NCBI GenBank assembly: GCA_963971425.1
Contig: OZ020514.1
Coordinates: 46,653,527 to 46,717,526 of the forward strand
DNA length: 64,000 bases
Origin: Bryoerythrophyllum caledonicum
Lineage: Eukaryota > Streptophyta > Bryopsida > Pottiales > Pottiaceae
Direction: 5' to 3'
In this document: piece by piece, positions 32,036-45,700 of the stretch
Numbering within the stretch: position 1 is the stretch's first letter
How the letters are laid out: every line of letters begins with the position of its first letter
The notes under the pieces: generated by a model
Database searches by the model: none
The model's input: only the letters and a program-made list of their open reading frames with translations
What the model was told of the DNA's origin: nothing
Program-made: the position numbers and the translations under genes

Positions 32036-34175
32036 CCATTTTGTCTAGTGTAAATGTTTTCCTGGAATTGAAATACTTTTAGGATTCTTCATTGCAAAAA
32101 AAACATTTGTTTCATGTCAACTCTAGATTCCACCTCAAAAAATATCAGCTTGAGAGTGCCAAAACCAACTTGGGAATTATGCATAGTAATGATGAGATAA
32201 TTTACAACAAACAAACTTTGGTGGCCTTGATAAAGTCTTTTAGAGTTTGGATAAAGTCTCCCATGGAGTACTGTACCAGCTGAGACACGGCCGCAAAAGT
32301 ACGGATTTCATTATGAACATGTTCTCCATTTCTATTCCAAGTGATTTTCATTAACTAGAGCGACAGTATTGGCTTAGGTCAGTGCCATCAATAGGAATTG
32401 AGCCTCCCGGGTGTTCACCCTTGGAGAACCACATTGTTCCACTTTTGAAGTCCGTGGTAGGTACTAGTACCTGGTTTGCATCCGTTACTACCCAATAAAT
32501 AAAAACATAAGGACATTACCGTACATGTCTATCTAGTTGATACAAAATTAATTCAAAATGGAGGGTGTCCAAGTTTTTTTAGAATTTCAAGAGACTTGTC
32601 CAAAATAAATTTAAAACAATCCATTTTATAATTCTCTAAATTTAAAAAAATTATAGGTGCTTTTGTTGAAATAAATTATAAACTTAATTAATTAATATAA
32701 AGAAGACAATTATAGGGTTAAAAATCCAATGGACTTACAATACAAAGAAATGAATATAATTTATATATATTTTTTAAAAATGAAAGAGAATATAAACATT
32801 AAGACTAAACAACACTAAAGTTTGTTCAAACTGAATTACCAATCATGCAGCTCTTGAAGCAAATCCATTGGTTCACCTAAAAATATGTGCTGAAAGTTTT
32901 GCTCTTTTGAATTGCGGATTTTATCTCAAATTACACAAATAGGAAGAGTCGAAATATCAACAGTTTGACGGCTAGAAGTGCCAAAAGTGCAGAGTTTTCT
33001 GAGGAGTTGTTGAATCACCGCTTAAAAAATATATTTTACTTTGGTAGTGAACTACCAAATTAGACCTTTACATATGGTATTGACAGTTATTACTAGTAAG
33101 ATATGATCATGGCTCTAAATGGTGGCCTTTTATTGATGTGGCTAATTGAAGACTTGATGTCACCTTTTCTAGTACTGAAAAAGATTTATTTTACTCAAGC
33201 TCCCAGCCCTCATGCACCACATGGTTGTCTCAGGGTTTTTTTAGTCTGTACAATAGGCAGTGGCCACCACTATAGCTAGGAACCAAGGTAGGTTGGAGAA
33301 AGGGTTGAGGTTTAGGTCGTTCTCTCTTGCAAGCTTTGTAGCCACTTTGGAGCCCAATAGTGAAACTTTGTCATTTTCAAGGTTTGAGATAATGTAGGTC
33401 ACCATGATAACTATTGTACTCATGATAACGTGGTTGTGATATGAAGTTTTAATGTTGTGCATTTCATACTCTACACTAGTACTCACTACATTTTAAGAAG
33501 GAGGATATGTCAAGGTCCTGAAGGTGTGAAGCCGGTGACGTAATGCGGAAGCCGACGTAGAAGATCTTAGTACGGACATGTGGACATAATCCGGCCCTAT
33601 TTTTTTTGTCTTATAGGAAGTAAGTCTAGGGAGGCACTTGACATCAATTTCTTTCTTCAAGTATTTGAATAGGTAAGGTCCCGTATAAACGGTACGTCAT
33701 CAAGTCTGATTTCATGCTGTCAATTTGAAATGATGGCCATCCGGAATATCTTGTAAAGTTACGTCATGACTTTACACAAATGTTATAATAGTGTAAAAGG
33801 ATTTATTTACTTATTTCATGTTTATAACTCTGAGTGATATCACTTGTATGGAGTTTTCTAAATAAGTGTTCCTTGTGTAGTTGATCAAAATGTAATTGTA
33901 ACTAAGGGTTGACTTCATGACATTTGAAGAGACCCTTTAAAGTATTTTGCAAAAACGGCGCCTTTCATGTGGCAGGAGTTGGTGGGATCAACACAGAGGC
34001 CAGGCAAAGATCTTGTAAAGAACTAGGTAAATATGGTTCTGCTATGTCAATTGCGTATATAAAATTTTATCAGCAATAGTTGTGTTTTTTGTTCTTTCAC
34101 AATTTGATTATGAAAAATGAATTAAGGGTACGTTACAATATTTAATGTCGAATATGAACGACTCTGTACAGGAAT
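32036..34175. other. AT-rich intergenic stretch
   Basis: No gene is supported. CACTACA at 33484 would be a typical CACTA-element end for the ORFs that follow, but no inverted partner was found, so it is only noted. A short minus ORF (33241-33486) has no recognisable feature. Confidence 0.4.
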
Positions 34176-35345
34176 ATGGATCACAGAGAGGGAAATGATA
34201 ATCAAAGAATCATTGCAAGCAACGACCGAGGTGCATGGCAGTTTTGTGGATCTCTAAACAGAACTGCTGCTAAGATTTTTAAAGGTAGAAGTACTTTATA
34301 AGCCAAATCTGCTTATTTAGATAAGGGAATTCCAAATATTCCACCTTTCAATTATGCAGCATTGAGCCCCGAGTTTTCATCAATGCATGTAGGAAGACCT
34401 AGACCTATTAGTGCATCCAATGAAAATCTCTTGTCCTCTACTCCAAGTGATACAGTATAGGCATTATATAAAAGCGGCAGAAATATGGACAGTGCCGTAG
34501 TCAATGGAATTAGGGAGAGGGACATTTTCACAGAGACATTGAACGAGGTGAACGTGGGGGTGACAATCAACGAGCATGTCAACTTGAGGGGAATAGAGAA
34601 CATGGGTTGTGCTGCAACCAGTATTCCGCAAGCTTCGACATCATTTAAGGACTTGGCTGCAGTTGACCATCGACATGCATCTCCATACACTCTACTTGTA
34701 CGAGGAGGCAACAACGCAATATCGGAATCTATACGGCGTGGTCATGAATCATAGGTAGTAGTTCATAGGGACCTCGTAGTGATTGACAGTATGGATCAAA
34801 CAACAAGACGGGCTATGCAACAAAGAGCAAAAACTGAGTACGCGCATCACAAGAGAGTAATTGATGGCACACAATTTACAGTATTGGCTGACTCAGCCGG
34901 AAAATTTGTTACCGTGAAATTGAAGGTCACTTCTATGATTAAGAACCGAATCAAGTCGCAGCTGGACGTGGGACAAGTCTACTACGACGATAATGATAAA
35001 CAATTTGACTTCATTGAGAATGTTGTCCGTTCTCACTTTCTCTTTGAACCTCTATTGACATTTAATTGGGTCCCAGCCTATATGAGGAAGAAGTTGGAGA
35101 AAATTTGTAGTATTAATCGCAAGCACTGGAAAGAATTTGGAACAAAGCATAAAAATTGCCCAGCAAAGGTGTATTTGACATTGTTGTTCTGGTGGCAAAG
35201 CCCAGCAAGGTCAAATAAGGGACATAGGATGCGAGAGATGAACCAAGCACGTAAAGATCACCGTAAAGGACGAGTGCATGAAGGAGAGCTAGGAAGTATC
35301 CCAAATATGTTGCTTGAGGCTGATTCACATGTTAGTTCTAAGTGA
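34176..35345 (+). pseudogene. Ptta/En/Spm-like (Transposase_24-type) ORF
   Basis: One frame from the ATG at 34176 to the TAA-like end at 35345, with stops near 34302 (TAA), 34461 (TAG) and 34752 (TAG) and no frameshift. The C-terminal 188 residues (34779-35345) show the pattern of plant Ptta/En/Spm-associated proteins: FNWVPAYMRKKLEKICSINR, a short gap, then LLFWWQSPARSNKGHRMREM with the W-x-(6-10)-S-x2-N signature. In such elements it accompanies a CACTA transposase. The N-terminal part is Ser/Asn-rich and unrecognised. Assignment is by pattern, not by search. Confidence 0.5.
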
Positions 35346-35989
35346 AAGCATACACATAATAAACAAAACATTTAGAATACACCGTGGACGGTGTGACAAT
35401 CTTATTGGAGTAACCGTCACCATATACTTGTTGTGGAATAATAAACAAAGGAAACATATAGACTTCTTTGAAAAATATATGATGGAGATAGTATTTATGG
35501 TGGTTCTCAGAATAGTATGTATTTGGACAAAGAATGAAATTTATTTCAGTCGTTGCCAGAATATTATTACTAGTGTGGTTGCACTTGTAGTAAGTTCCGT
35601 AGGGAAATTTATGAAGGACAAATTTATTGTAGGAGCAGCTAATTATTAGTATGTGAAGGTATCGAATTGGAAACATGTCTCATTCAACTTGAATAGATAA
35701 TGGGGGGGGTAAAATATTGTTGGCAAATGTAACATGGGGGGAAGCTTAGTAATGAATCCCAAATGAATGTGGGAACATAAATAAGATAATTTGCACATGT
35801 GTTAGAGTTGTAATCTGTAAATTATCTATTTCACTCGGTAATATTTTAATGACAAAGATGGGGCTATCATGTGTTTTCTACTATTGCTTATGAGTTTGTG
35901 GATTATTTCATTGGATTTTTGACACATTGTTTATTAACGTGGAGGATGTATAGATTAATCCACCAATCAAATCCGATGCTGGAAGGATC

Positions 35990-36674
35990 ATGGGCAATAC
36001 CATGGTCACTCATAAAGATCCTAGCCTCATCCTCGTAGCAAAAGAATTAGACAAGTTGAAGCAGACTATGCAAGAGATGAGGACGAGGATGGATGCTTTA
36101 TCAATACTTATAGATGAGCTTCGGGGACTTCTCTTACAAAGGAACAATACATTGCCATTGTCAAATTTTGAGAATGTTGTTCTCACTTCTGTCAAAGTAG
36201 GATTGGAAGGACATGCATCTGTCAACAAGCATGCGCACTATGTTGTGGATGGCTCTGCACGAAAGATAAATGTAAGGGGAAAACAAATAATCCCGGATTT
36301 TTGACTATGTAGACAGTATAGTGGTTTCCGGACTTAAGTCGTTGAAGACCGTATCTTGTTTTATGCAGATGATGGAGAATGTTAACCACGAAAGTGGGCA
36401 AAGATGCAGGGGGATGGAGAATTTTCCATCGTCAACAAGCGTTGAGTACAAAATAGGTCCTATAGCATTAGAAGCAGATACTATGGAGACAACCAAAGAC
36501 AAAACTGATACGGACGATGTCAACAATGTCGAAATCATAGAGGCCCTAGAGTGTTGGGGCAGAAACATAGAAACGTCGCCGGCAGTGCTAAAACAAAAAG
36601 CATGCGAAAATATCAGTGGAGAAGATGAAAGTGAGTTAATCAATATCACTGAATGCCATGTGGATATCCCTTGA
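35990..36674 (+). pseudogene. Downstream exons of the En/Spm-like gene (uncertain)
   Basis: Two adjacent open stretches. 35990-36304 begins with a helical, coiled-coil-like LDKLKQTMQEMRTRMDALSILI, which is often found C-terminal to the Transposase_24-type region. 36321-36674 is acidic and unrecognised. The 640 bases between 35345 and 35990 are probably intron or decayed sequence. They are grouped with the preceding ORF by orientation and spacing only. Confidence 0.35.
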
Positions 36675-37721
36675 AGTACTTCATATGCATTTGCTCACGA
36701 ATTTTTCATTGAGATTCAAATTTTGCTATACTCATGTGTTACAGAACAAGAGAATGTAGATGTATGTGCTCGATTATTGACTTTGAATTCTACCATATGC
36801 TTTGTAGAGTAAAGATATTGATAATATTGGATGGAAACTTAGGTGGTGCAAGGACAGTGTTAGGGTCGGCATTGGTAAAGACTGCGAGGTTGTTGGCAAC
36901 AAAGGGCATGAAAGGTAACGACAGTGGTTCTACATTTCAAGTGGACAAAGAAAATTATGCGAGGTGCGAAGGCAATATTGTTCACATGGAAGAATTTTGT
37001 CCACGATAGGGGAAGAATAAGGTGCTTGGAATGAGGCAAGGACGACGACTTAAAAGCATATATGATGATTGTGTACCACCCTCAACACTGAAACCAAAAA
37101 AAATCAGGTATTCATTTGCTAATATATTGATATTGTTGGAATCATTGATGGATAAGGAATTGGACAAGCAAAGAGTGTGCAAAATTTGTAAGACTTTCTA
37201 GGAGCTATGAAGTGATAACTTTGATGAAAACCTATAGTTTGAAGCAAGAAGAAGAATGCGGAGTGTTATTATGGAATAGAGGAGGTGCTTGAAAAGTGAA
37301 GATTTGTGGTAACATCATATTGTAAGAACCAACTAGATCAAGTAAACATTGTGTATTATTGAATGCGTTCACTGAGAATTAGATATGCATGTGAAGAGCC
37401 AAAAATGCCTTCAGTACAAGGGACATCCAACATATATTACTTTGTAATTTAGACATAGTGTCTAAATTCATATAGTGTAAATGCTATAATTAAAGCTTAA
37501 TAACGGATATAAAGGACAACAAAACAATGTACATCTTTTGTTTTGTAAGGGGAATGAATCCAAGGAAATTATAATGATGCATTCATGTTACTTCTAAGGA
37601 ACTCGAGAGTATATGGAATAAGAGAATAGTTAATGTGTCTCGTATATAGATGTTATAGTATTTGGAAGTTATTGGTTGAAGAAATACTAATGAGTTTTAA
37701 GCATGGTAGGTTAAGTATCCA

Positions 37722-38003
37722 TTGGCTGTCAACAAAGAAGTTTGGGTCATGCATCCTGCATACCCCGACATTCCAATGGCATTCGGGAAAACAAGTTACA
37801 GTTTTAAGACCACCAAAAGTATAGTACTATCATCACCTTGGCGAAGTCTAACGTGGGAAGCTGGGATGCAAGTTGTAGAAATAAAGAAAGTCCATCAATG
37901 TGGTGTTAAGGTAATGCATCCTACCAATCAACCTAATAAAGGGGTGATTACTTTGGATAATGTGCAAGACGTCAATTTCTCGAAGGAGGCCTTAGTGATG
38001 TGA
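37722..38003 (+). CDS. Short unknown ORF
   Basis: A 93-residue frame (AVNKEVWVMHPAYPDIPMAFG; TWEAGMQVVEIKKV). It lies in the same orientation as the En/Spm-like ORFs and could be a remnant exon of the same element. No family recognised; low support. From 36675 to 37721 I see only short open stretches and no supported gene. Confidence 0.2.
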   Translation: MAVNKEVWVMHPAYPDIPMAFGKTSYSFKTTKSIVLSSPWRSLTWEAGMQVVEIKKVHQCGVKVMHPTNQPNKGVITLDNVQDVNFSKEALVM

Positions 38004-38572
38004 AGGACGAAGTATTTAATATTGATTATTTCACCCTTCAGAAAAAAAAAAGTGAAATGTTGAGGTATATATTCCACCAATACTTGAGCAATGGTATATC
38101 ATAGTTGTTTGTAGAAGCATAAATGAACAACTTCAAAGTCATAAGGACTATGCTTACATAGGGAAGGTCTAGATAAAAGATGTTAATCATATGAACTAGA
38201 GCATTTAGATATAACATAGTTATGTTATTAAGAAGTGACCTGAAACCATCGGTTTTGTTGTATTTTAGAAGTAATATTATATGTTTCACATATACTAGTG
38301 GGACTATTTGTCTTTTCATTTCCATACATTGGTCTGGACTCTCTATGAAGTGAATTTGTGTTTACATATAACCAAGATGTATGTTATTTTGGAATGTAAT
38401 GAATGAGATGGAAAACACAAAAGGGTATGTGGTAAAATTTAGCTATACAGAATATAATCCAGAATCAATGATTTAAAATCAAGTTTTGGAAAAATCATCT
38501 TTTGATATCATTATTTATATTATATGTGAAATTATATTCACCAAAAAAAAGAATTATGAAGGACGGAACACA

Positions 38573-38690
38573 TATTGGAAATCATACCCGAAATCATACT
38601 TGGAATCATACTCGGAGTAATACCTCGATTCATACCTCGTTTCTTACTCAAAATTATACCTAGCCTCGTATTAGATGTCATACCCGGAAT
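38573..38690 (+). repeat. 12-bp minisatellite, about 10 diverged units
   Basis: Units of the form GGAATCATACTC repeat with a strict 12-base period; reading any frame gives a four-residue periodic peptide. The array abuts the CAGGG end of the hAT-like element at 38691, which may have inserted in it. Confidence 0.85.
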
Positions 38691-38698
38691 CAGGGTTG

Positions 38699-38945
38699 TC
38701 AAGACGCTCGACGTCCCTGATGTCCGGACGTCCGGACGGAGGACGTCCTCGGGCCTATGAGGACGTCCGGTGACATAACGAGTTTCGTCAGTTTACCCGG
38801 GGGTAAATTGCCGTCCGCAGCCCCGGCCGACCGCCCATTCGTCCGCTTGGGCCGACCGCACGGCCGTCCGATTCGGGTCGTTGGCGTCCGTTGTCCGCCG
38901 TCGGCCGCGGCAGACGGCCCTCTCACGACAGCTCCCCCATCCGCT
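38699..38945. repeat. GC-rich subterminal repeat block, left
   Basis: Dense in GTCCGGACG, GGCCGTCCG, GGCCGACCGC and GTCCGTTGTCCG words in both orientations, within AT-rich surroundings. Such subterminal repeats are typical transposase-binding arrays in plant DNA transposons. Related to the blocks at 46138-46327 and 50385-50527. Confidence 0.75.
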
Positions 38946-39194
38946 ATTAGATTGACAATCTATCGTCTCCCAACGATCAGAATCACCGTGAGTATAAAGA
39001 AAACAGCACATGGAGCCTCACTTCACTTCTGAACTTTTGTTTCTCAAGAGCTTTGAGCAATATAATGTATCCATTGCTTGGTAATCATCGAGTTCAAAAG
39101 TCTTGAATATCAAAGTTTCTTTCGGAACTCCCGATATTTCTTCCACATACTACCTATCACGTTCGTTCATTTCTCGATACTATACCCATCAGAA

Positions 39195-42100
39195 TGGCCA
39201 CCAAACCTTGGTCTCCTTGGTATATGGAAATCACTATGGTGCAAGGCAGGAAGACCGACTCCCTCCAATGCAATCTTTGTCACCGCATTTTTGCATGAAG
39301 ACTAGAACGACAGCTAAGTCATCTCGGGTACGAAGAACTCTCTAGCAAGCGCAGTAGCGGTGTTGGCCTTTGCACCAAATTGACAACCCGCGTACAGACT
39401 TTATTTAAAAATTGTCGTGGCCACTACCCGAGATACAATGGAGAACTTTTCTCCGAACATTGCCCCACCCGACCATTGAAATTTGCGCCTGCCTCAGAAT
39501 ATAGCACGCCCAAGTCCACTAGTGGAGATCCTTGTGTAGGGTCCACTCAAGCCCCCCCCCCGTGATTTTCCCATCAACCATGGTTGAACCGACCCCTATC
39601 TTCCACGACTTCACCGAACAAGGGAGTGTAGGTGCCACCTTCCCCAGATTGGTGAGGCAATCCGTACTTGAAGAGGGCTTTCAAGAAGTGGAGCGGCGGG
39701 AGCTAGACAAAATGTGGGCGAAGTTTTTCTACGAAGCAAACGTGTCGTTTGCTATAGGACGGAATGTTGCGTTCAAGGAAGCCGTAATGAAGACTACCTC
39801 TTTCAAAAAACCATATGTCCCACCTTCTTACCATGACATTTGGACAAGGTTGTTAGGACAAGGAAAGGCTGATTTGGAAGCACATCTCAATAAAAGACTG
39901 TTCGAGAGTGTTCGGAAGTTCGGAGGAACTCTAGCCATAGATGGGTGGATATCTGTGACTAGTTGCCCTTTGTGCAATGCAATGCTTGTCTCTCCCGCTG
40001 GAGAGCTCTTCTTAAGAGCTGTAGATACTACGGGCAAAGAAAAGAACGTTGTGTACCTGGCATCTATCATGTTCAAGTACATTGAACAAGTTGGCCCCCA
40101 CAACATTGTTCAGGTGTATATTGACAATGCTCCAGTCATGCTCAATGCCTCAAAATTAGTCGTCAAGAAATATCCACACATACACATTCAAGGATGTGCC
40201 GCGCATGCTATGGACTTATTGTTGGAGGACTAGAGGAAGGCTACATGGATCGACAAGGCCAAGTTCTTGGTTAAGTTTGTCAAGAATCGGCAAATGCCCC
40301 TCGCCGTGTTTCGTAAACACAAGGCCAAATTCAGCCTATTGCTGCCCGGACAAACAAAATTTATATGTAATTTTATAATGATAGATCGTTTGTTGAAGGT
40401 CAAGGAATCATTGGAGCAAACCATTGTTGATCCTGAATGGCGGGCATACGCCTCAAAGAAGTCACTCTCAGCTAGAGATAAAGTAGTCATCTCTCGAGCC
40501 ATCAAAAGAGTGGTTCTAGATGAGCGTTTATGGGAGCGGTGCACAAACTTCCAGGAGATGGTAGCCCATGTAGTGTATGTGCTTCGGGAATTCGATGCCA
40601 AGGAACCTTGCATGTCTAAGGTTTTGCACATCCTTCGCGACCTCGAGAAGCATGTCCTAGGGTTGCGTAATGAACCATTTTGTCTCGATAGCGATTTAGC
40701 GGTCATTGCTGAGGACGAGTTCTACGCACGGAAACAGATGATGACAACGGATTTACATTCCGCCGGTGCACTTCTCAATCCTTATTTATTCCATGACAAA
40801 GAGTTGGCCGATGATCCGGATGTCATCAGGGCATGCAAACGAGTAATACAAAAGCTATGTACTCCTAAGACTTACCCGGACATGGTGAACGAGTTCCTCG
40901 CATTTTGAAACAAGGATGTACTATTCCATGACATGTTGGATCCTAAGGACCAAAAATGTTTTCCGTATGCTTGGTGGGATGTCGAAGGTGCTTGTGGAAA
41001 GCTCCTTGCACCAATTGCAAAGAGAATACTAGCGTAGACAGTGTCATCTTCTTCTTGCAAACGCAATTGGAGTAGCTACTCTTTCGTCCATGACAAGAAA
41101 TAGAATCGGTTATTACCGAGAAGGGCTGATGACTTGGTCTTTGTATATACAAACTCGAAGTTGCTCGCGAATGCAAAGTTGACAGATGAGAAGAGGTGGT
41201 ACGCGGAGAACTTGGATTTAGAGGATCCACAACCACGTGAGTTGGATGACCCGGACTACTCTGACGATTTAAGCACCGGTGCCCTTGCCAATTACAATGC
41301 AGAGCATCTAGATGATGACATCAACAACAACCTTTCTCGACGTATAAATCATATTCACGACGCCCCAATCACCGAGTATGATTTTGTCGATGACGACGTT
41401 CTTGCACAGAAAGAAGATGACTTGTTGCCCATAGCGCGGCACTTGAATGGAGACGGCATGGTCAATAGCAATAATATCCTTTGTCGTGCACCGACTCCGC
41501 TTCCGGAAGACACGAAGGACAAGGGAGGAGAAGATTTATCATCCTCACGTGCAACGGCACTACATGGGCAAAAAATACAAGGGCCCTCAGTGAAGAGTGT
41601 TGAGGAAGGCAAGCACCACGGTCTCGCCCTTGCGGAGAACCCCGAACAAACAACAAAAGAGCCATTCCTAGACAACACGGTTGTTCTCGGGGAGAAAACT
41701 ATGGAAGGCGGTACTTACGGCGGTACTAGGAGTCCCATTCACGTCACAGAGAAAAATGCATCCTCCTCTAAGGATCAACCGCCCTTGCATGGTCGCGCGT
41801 CGCGGTCTCTATTTGCAACCCCTCTTGCAACGGTCACTACAACCAATTTGAAATCCTCCCACGGTTTGGTGTCCCTTTCAAAACATGTGCAACCCCGAAC
41901 GTCGCAACGCCCATCCGATAGCATACCTAGTGATGGCGATGTACCTCTGTCTAAGCTCTTCATGCATCACCCCGAGGTTTAGGGAGGTTTAGGGTTACAA
42001 CCTAGGCGGCCTACAATCGACACAAAGAAACGTAAAGCTCCCATGCATCCATTTCTTCGCACGCGACCTAGTAATCCCACTGATGTCATTGAAACTTGCA

Positions 42101-42249
42101 AGAAATTCAAAACCATTGAAATATTGTCGATCAAACGGAGAATCAAACAAGAAGCTACCACAGATAATGAAGACGATCCTTCGGGATCTAGTGGAGCTAA
42201 AATCAAAGGAGACAGCGATTACAAACTTTCTACCGACGTGAATGAGTAA
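39195..42249 (+). pseudogene. hAT transposase (BED finger, DUF659, hAT dimerisation domain)
   Basis: Cut-and-paste transposase. N-terminal BED-type finger remnant from 39195 (CNLCHRIF, His further on), in a different frame from the rest. From 39532 to 42249 one frame: DUF659-like core (LAIDGWISVTSCPLCNAM, VYIDNAPVMLNASKLV, CAAHAMDLLLED), central helical part, and the dimerisation domain (AWWDVEGA, CKRNWSSYSFVHDKK, NRLLPRRADDLVFVYTNSKLL). Stops in frame: 40231 TAG, 40906 TGA, 41035 TAG (Gln expected), 41101 TAG, 41980 TAG; there is no indel in 2.7 kb. An unusually long acidic and Ser-rich tail of about 330 residues follows, ending with a basic TKKRKAP (possible nuclear signal). Family assignment is strong from the motif order. 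Confidence 0.88.
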
Positions 42250-42767
42250 GAAAATTTGGCCCATTTACGTAGTATGCGTTCACCGCACTTATTTTGTTTG
42301 TAAATAGTGTAGTTCAAGCTTAGGGTACTTTGTAGTCGTTCCGCATATGCATTGAAAGCTTCTATTGTCTCAATTGATTTTTGGATTTATTTAGAATATC
42401 AATAAAGTTTTTTCATATATGCACAAGTTATATATCCATTTCTTTTGCTATTCTATTGTCTTGTGTTTTGTGTATGGATTTAGTCATCCCATACGAAATG
42501 ACTTAAACATGACATTCTTGTTGTATGCAGAATGTACTTCGAGTTTGCAGACTTCTATTCTTTTCATTGCTTCGCATCCACCTGATGCACCACAACATTT
42601 CTAACATCCACATACAATTGAAGAATTAACAAGTTGAAAATATATCTTACAAATTGTAAACCTTTATTTCAAAAAGTATGCCCCACCATGACATGCTTCC
42701 AACTTCTTGCCACACCATTCTTTAATCAACAACTACGCTAAGCTTTACATTCATCTACTCCATTTTA

Positions 42768-45700
42768 TTACCTTGAAGAAGAAGGCTCGTCGGTATGATC
42801 CGTTCGAGTGCTACTACGAGTCCGTGGTCTCCGGCTTGGCCTCGCAATCCTCCCTCCCTCTTCGTACTCTCGATCCACGGCTACAATTTCCCTATGCATC
42901 TCCGACCACCAACTATCCTCGCTGTCATTGCCATCATCCCTCTTCCGCTTCCCGCCAGGATCCACCTTCTTCGCCGCAAAAATTTCCATAGCCTTCTTTA
43001 TTCGTTCCACCACATTGTTCACAAAAGCGTCATTCTCTGGGAATGACACCAATAATTTCCCTTCAAGTTTCTGCAACACATTCCGCCAATAGCCAATGAT
43101 GTCCCCAATCCTTCGATCAAATGCTTGCACTACATCCCAATAAGAACAGTCTACGTCTTTAAAAGAATCTTCTTCCGATGAACTCCGTAGCTTTGCGGCC
43201 TCTTCCAACTTTGTAAGAACTAGGGCTCTTCCCACCAAAGTACAATTGTACTTCTTATACTCATCTCCCAACTCAATGCCATCGTTTACCTCATGCCACA
43301 TACCATCTTCTCCCTTCTCAGCTCTCCTTGGAGGAAATTGGAAGAAACACTTGTGCTCAGTGCTCCAATGCCCCCCAAAGTTGCGGCAAAACAACTCTTG
43401 TTGCTCGCCATCTTTAAACTCTCGTGCCCGTATCTCCACCTCATAGTCTTCTGTCATCCAAGAGAATGGATCAATTTCTATCCCATACTCCTCGTATAGT
43501 TGGTGACAAGAAAGCTCATTATTCCACATGAGTCGTTTTCCCCACTCACGATAGTTCAAGGATTTCTTCGAAATTTTATCCAAGGGGAGATTCCATCAGT
43601 TGAACTCATGCCCCCGTGGCATAACATCTCGTATCCCCATCACTTCGTAGAATCTTGTGCTAATTGGAGAGCGATACATAGGACACGCCGATTGTATCAT
43701 AGAACTTGCGGAAATGCAAGTAATATGAAAGTTATGGTCACATTAGCCCAACGTATACACTCCCTCCGGACCGAATGATCTTGGCACAAGTTGCATGTGT
43801 CATTGAGGAATGCCAGGACAGGGTCGCAAGTATGGATTACTCTTCGCTCCGATCCTACAAATGTAATGGGAAGGTATTGTAGGGCACCCATCCTTCCTCC
43901 ACTTCTAAAGCCCAGTCAATACCATGGTTCTTTCCCTTCCGATGGTAGTTTGTGCGATCCATCATCTCCGGTACATCACCCCAAATAGTAACCTTTGTGG
44001 ACTCGTGTCCACGTTGTCCAACGAATTTCTTCAATCTCTCCAATGAGGTATCCACAAGTTCACATGATTCTTGTGATTCGGCAGCAAATTTTTTGAGATC
44101 ATGTTGTACTTTTGAGACCATGGTCTCCTTGTCCTGAAGGCAATGAATCCAATCCAACCAAGGCATTGTGTTCTCGTTCCATGGTGTGTCGTTCACGGAT
44201 CTCAATGTCCTCCGCAGTGTCTCTTGTTTCGCTCGTGCCTCGTCCCTCTCCTTATTTGCCACCTCCAACTTCTGTGACATCAATTCCATCTCCCCCATAC
44301 ATTCCACTATTGCCTTCCCTTTTCCATGCGCTTCTGCCCGTACTTGGCTACTTTCAACTGGTACTGCCAATTCAATAGAAGAAGGCTCAGCCGGTCTGCT
44401 AGATTTCACTGGTGTGGCATCCTCTACATCGTTCCCTCCAAACTTAGAAAGAGAAAGGTCGTCAAAAGTTTCGGCGTTGTCCTCAATGACCACCACATCC
44501 ACCTCACGAACCTGCGCATTCATCTTTTCCAACATTTTGTTAACGAGTCTCCTAGTGGCCTACACCTGCCGCTTGTTCCCTTCCAATTCCCATTTAAGGT
44601 GTTTAGTGAGGGCTTCATTTTTTTCAGCCTCATTCTCCAAATCTATCACTTTCTGAGTTAGCGAGATCATGTCTTGTAACATTGGTGTTATAGAGAAAGC
44701 CAATAGGTCGAAGCCAATAGCGCCTCGTAGCATATTCAGAGTGATACTTGAAAAAGTATGAGCCATTTTTAGAAGAGAAGGAGCCATTGCTACAAGAATT
44801 TCAGCCCCGTTCTTCAAATCATAAGCCACTCCCACTACTTCATGTATTTGGGCCCATTCCCTTGAATCACTTCGCACATCGACTGGATGACAAAATTCCT
44901 TTGCTTCAACGCACGCTTCAGTCCACTTAACACTCAAGTCGAGCAAGTCTTAGAACTTATCCTTATTTGGCATGATTTGAAGCATTTCTTCAATACTGGA
45001 AATCAAAGTACCCTTGTAAATCATCGGGTCATTGGAATTTGCTTCCAGTATTTCCCGCGTTGAAGTGTTTGGTCCGGCATCCATTGTCTCTGGTGCCATG
45101 CCTTCCAAAGTTTGACCGTTTGGAACTGCGGTTTCTTCTCCATCCGTATTCTCCCTCCCTTGTTCCGCATTACCATCGTCTTCACCTCCTACAATCACAG
45201 TATTCGGAATATCTGATTGTACGGGGTCTTCTACCGTCGTTATCTCCAAAGTCTCTTTGAGGATTGTGGTCGACAATATGTTGTCGACCACAATGTCCAA
45301 ATGTTTGTCAGACTCCATCACAACGGCAACCTCCTCCACCGATGGTTGTATTCTTGGCATGGTATCCATCGCACTGATCTGACGAGGCTTTTTCTTCAAC
45401 TCCTCCAAAATAGCCTTGGTCAAGGTCGATTTAGAATTGAATAAATTAGGAATATGCTTCTGATTTCGCCCAATCTTAAGCGAATAGTGTGTAGTAGTCG
45501 GAAACGTGCTCCAATCCACCTTTCGTTTCAACACGGCCTCGGTGTAAACCATTGATAGTAGGCTGTAATTGAAAAACCCTTTGCTTCTTGGGCGATTCCC
45601 AAACAAAGCCCGCCAAACCTCCTCCGCACCATAAATGAAGTGGTCATCTTTGCACATTCACGACTTGCAAGCAAAGTAAGTCGTATGACTTATGTGGCAA

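Noticed and set aside
33484..36320. Complete CACTA element starting at CACTACA
   Set aside because: No inverted partner or 3-bp duplication could be found near the end of the ORFs.
38575..38760. 61-residue ORF with periodic Ile/Pro
   Set aside because: It is the 12-bp minisatellite; any frame is periodic.
4974..45660. TAG as a reassigned sense codon or readthrough, given many in-frame TAGs
   Set aside because: At aligned sites TAG replaces different residues (Gln, Trp), and sister copies have the sense codon; mutation explains it.
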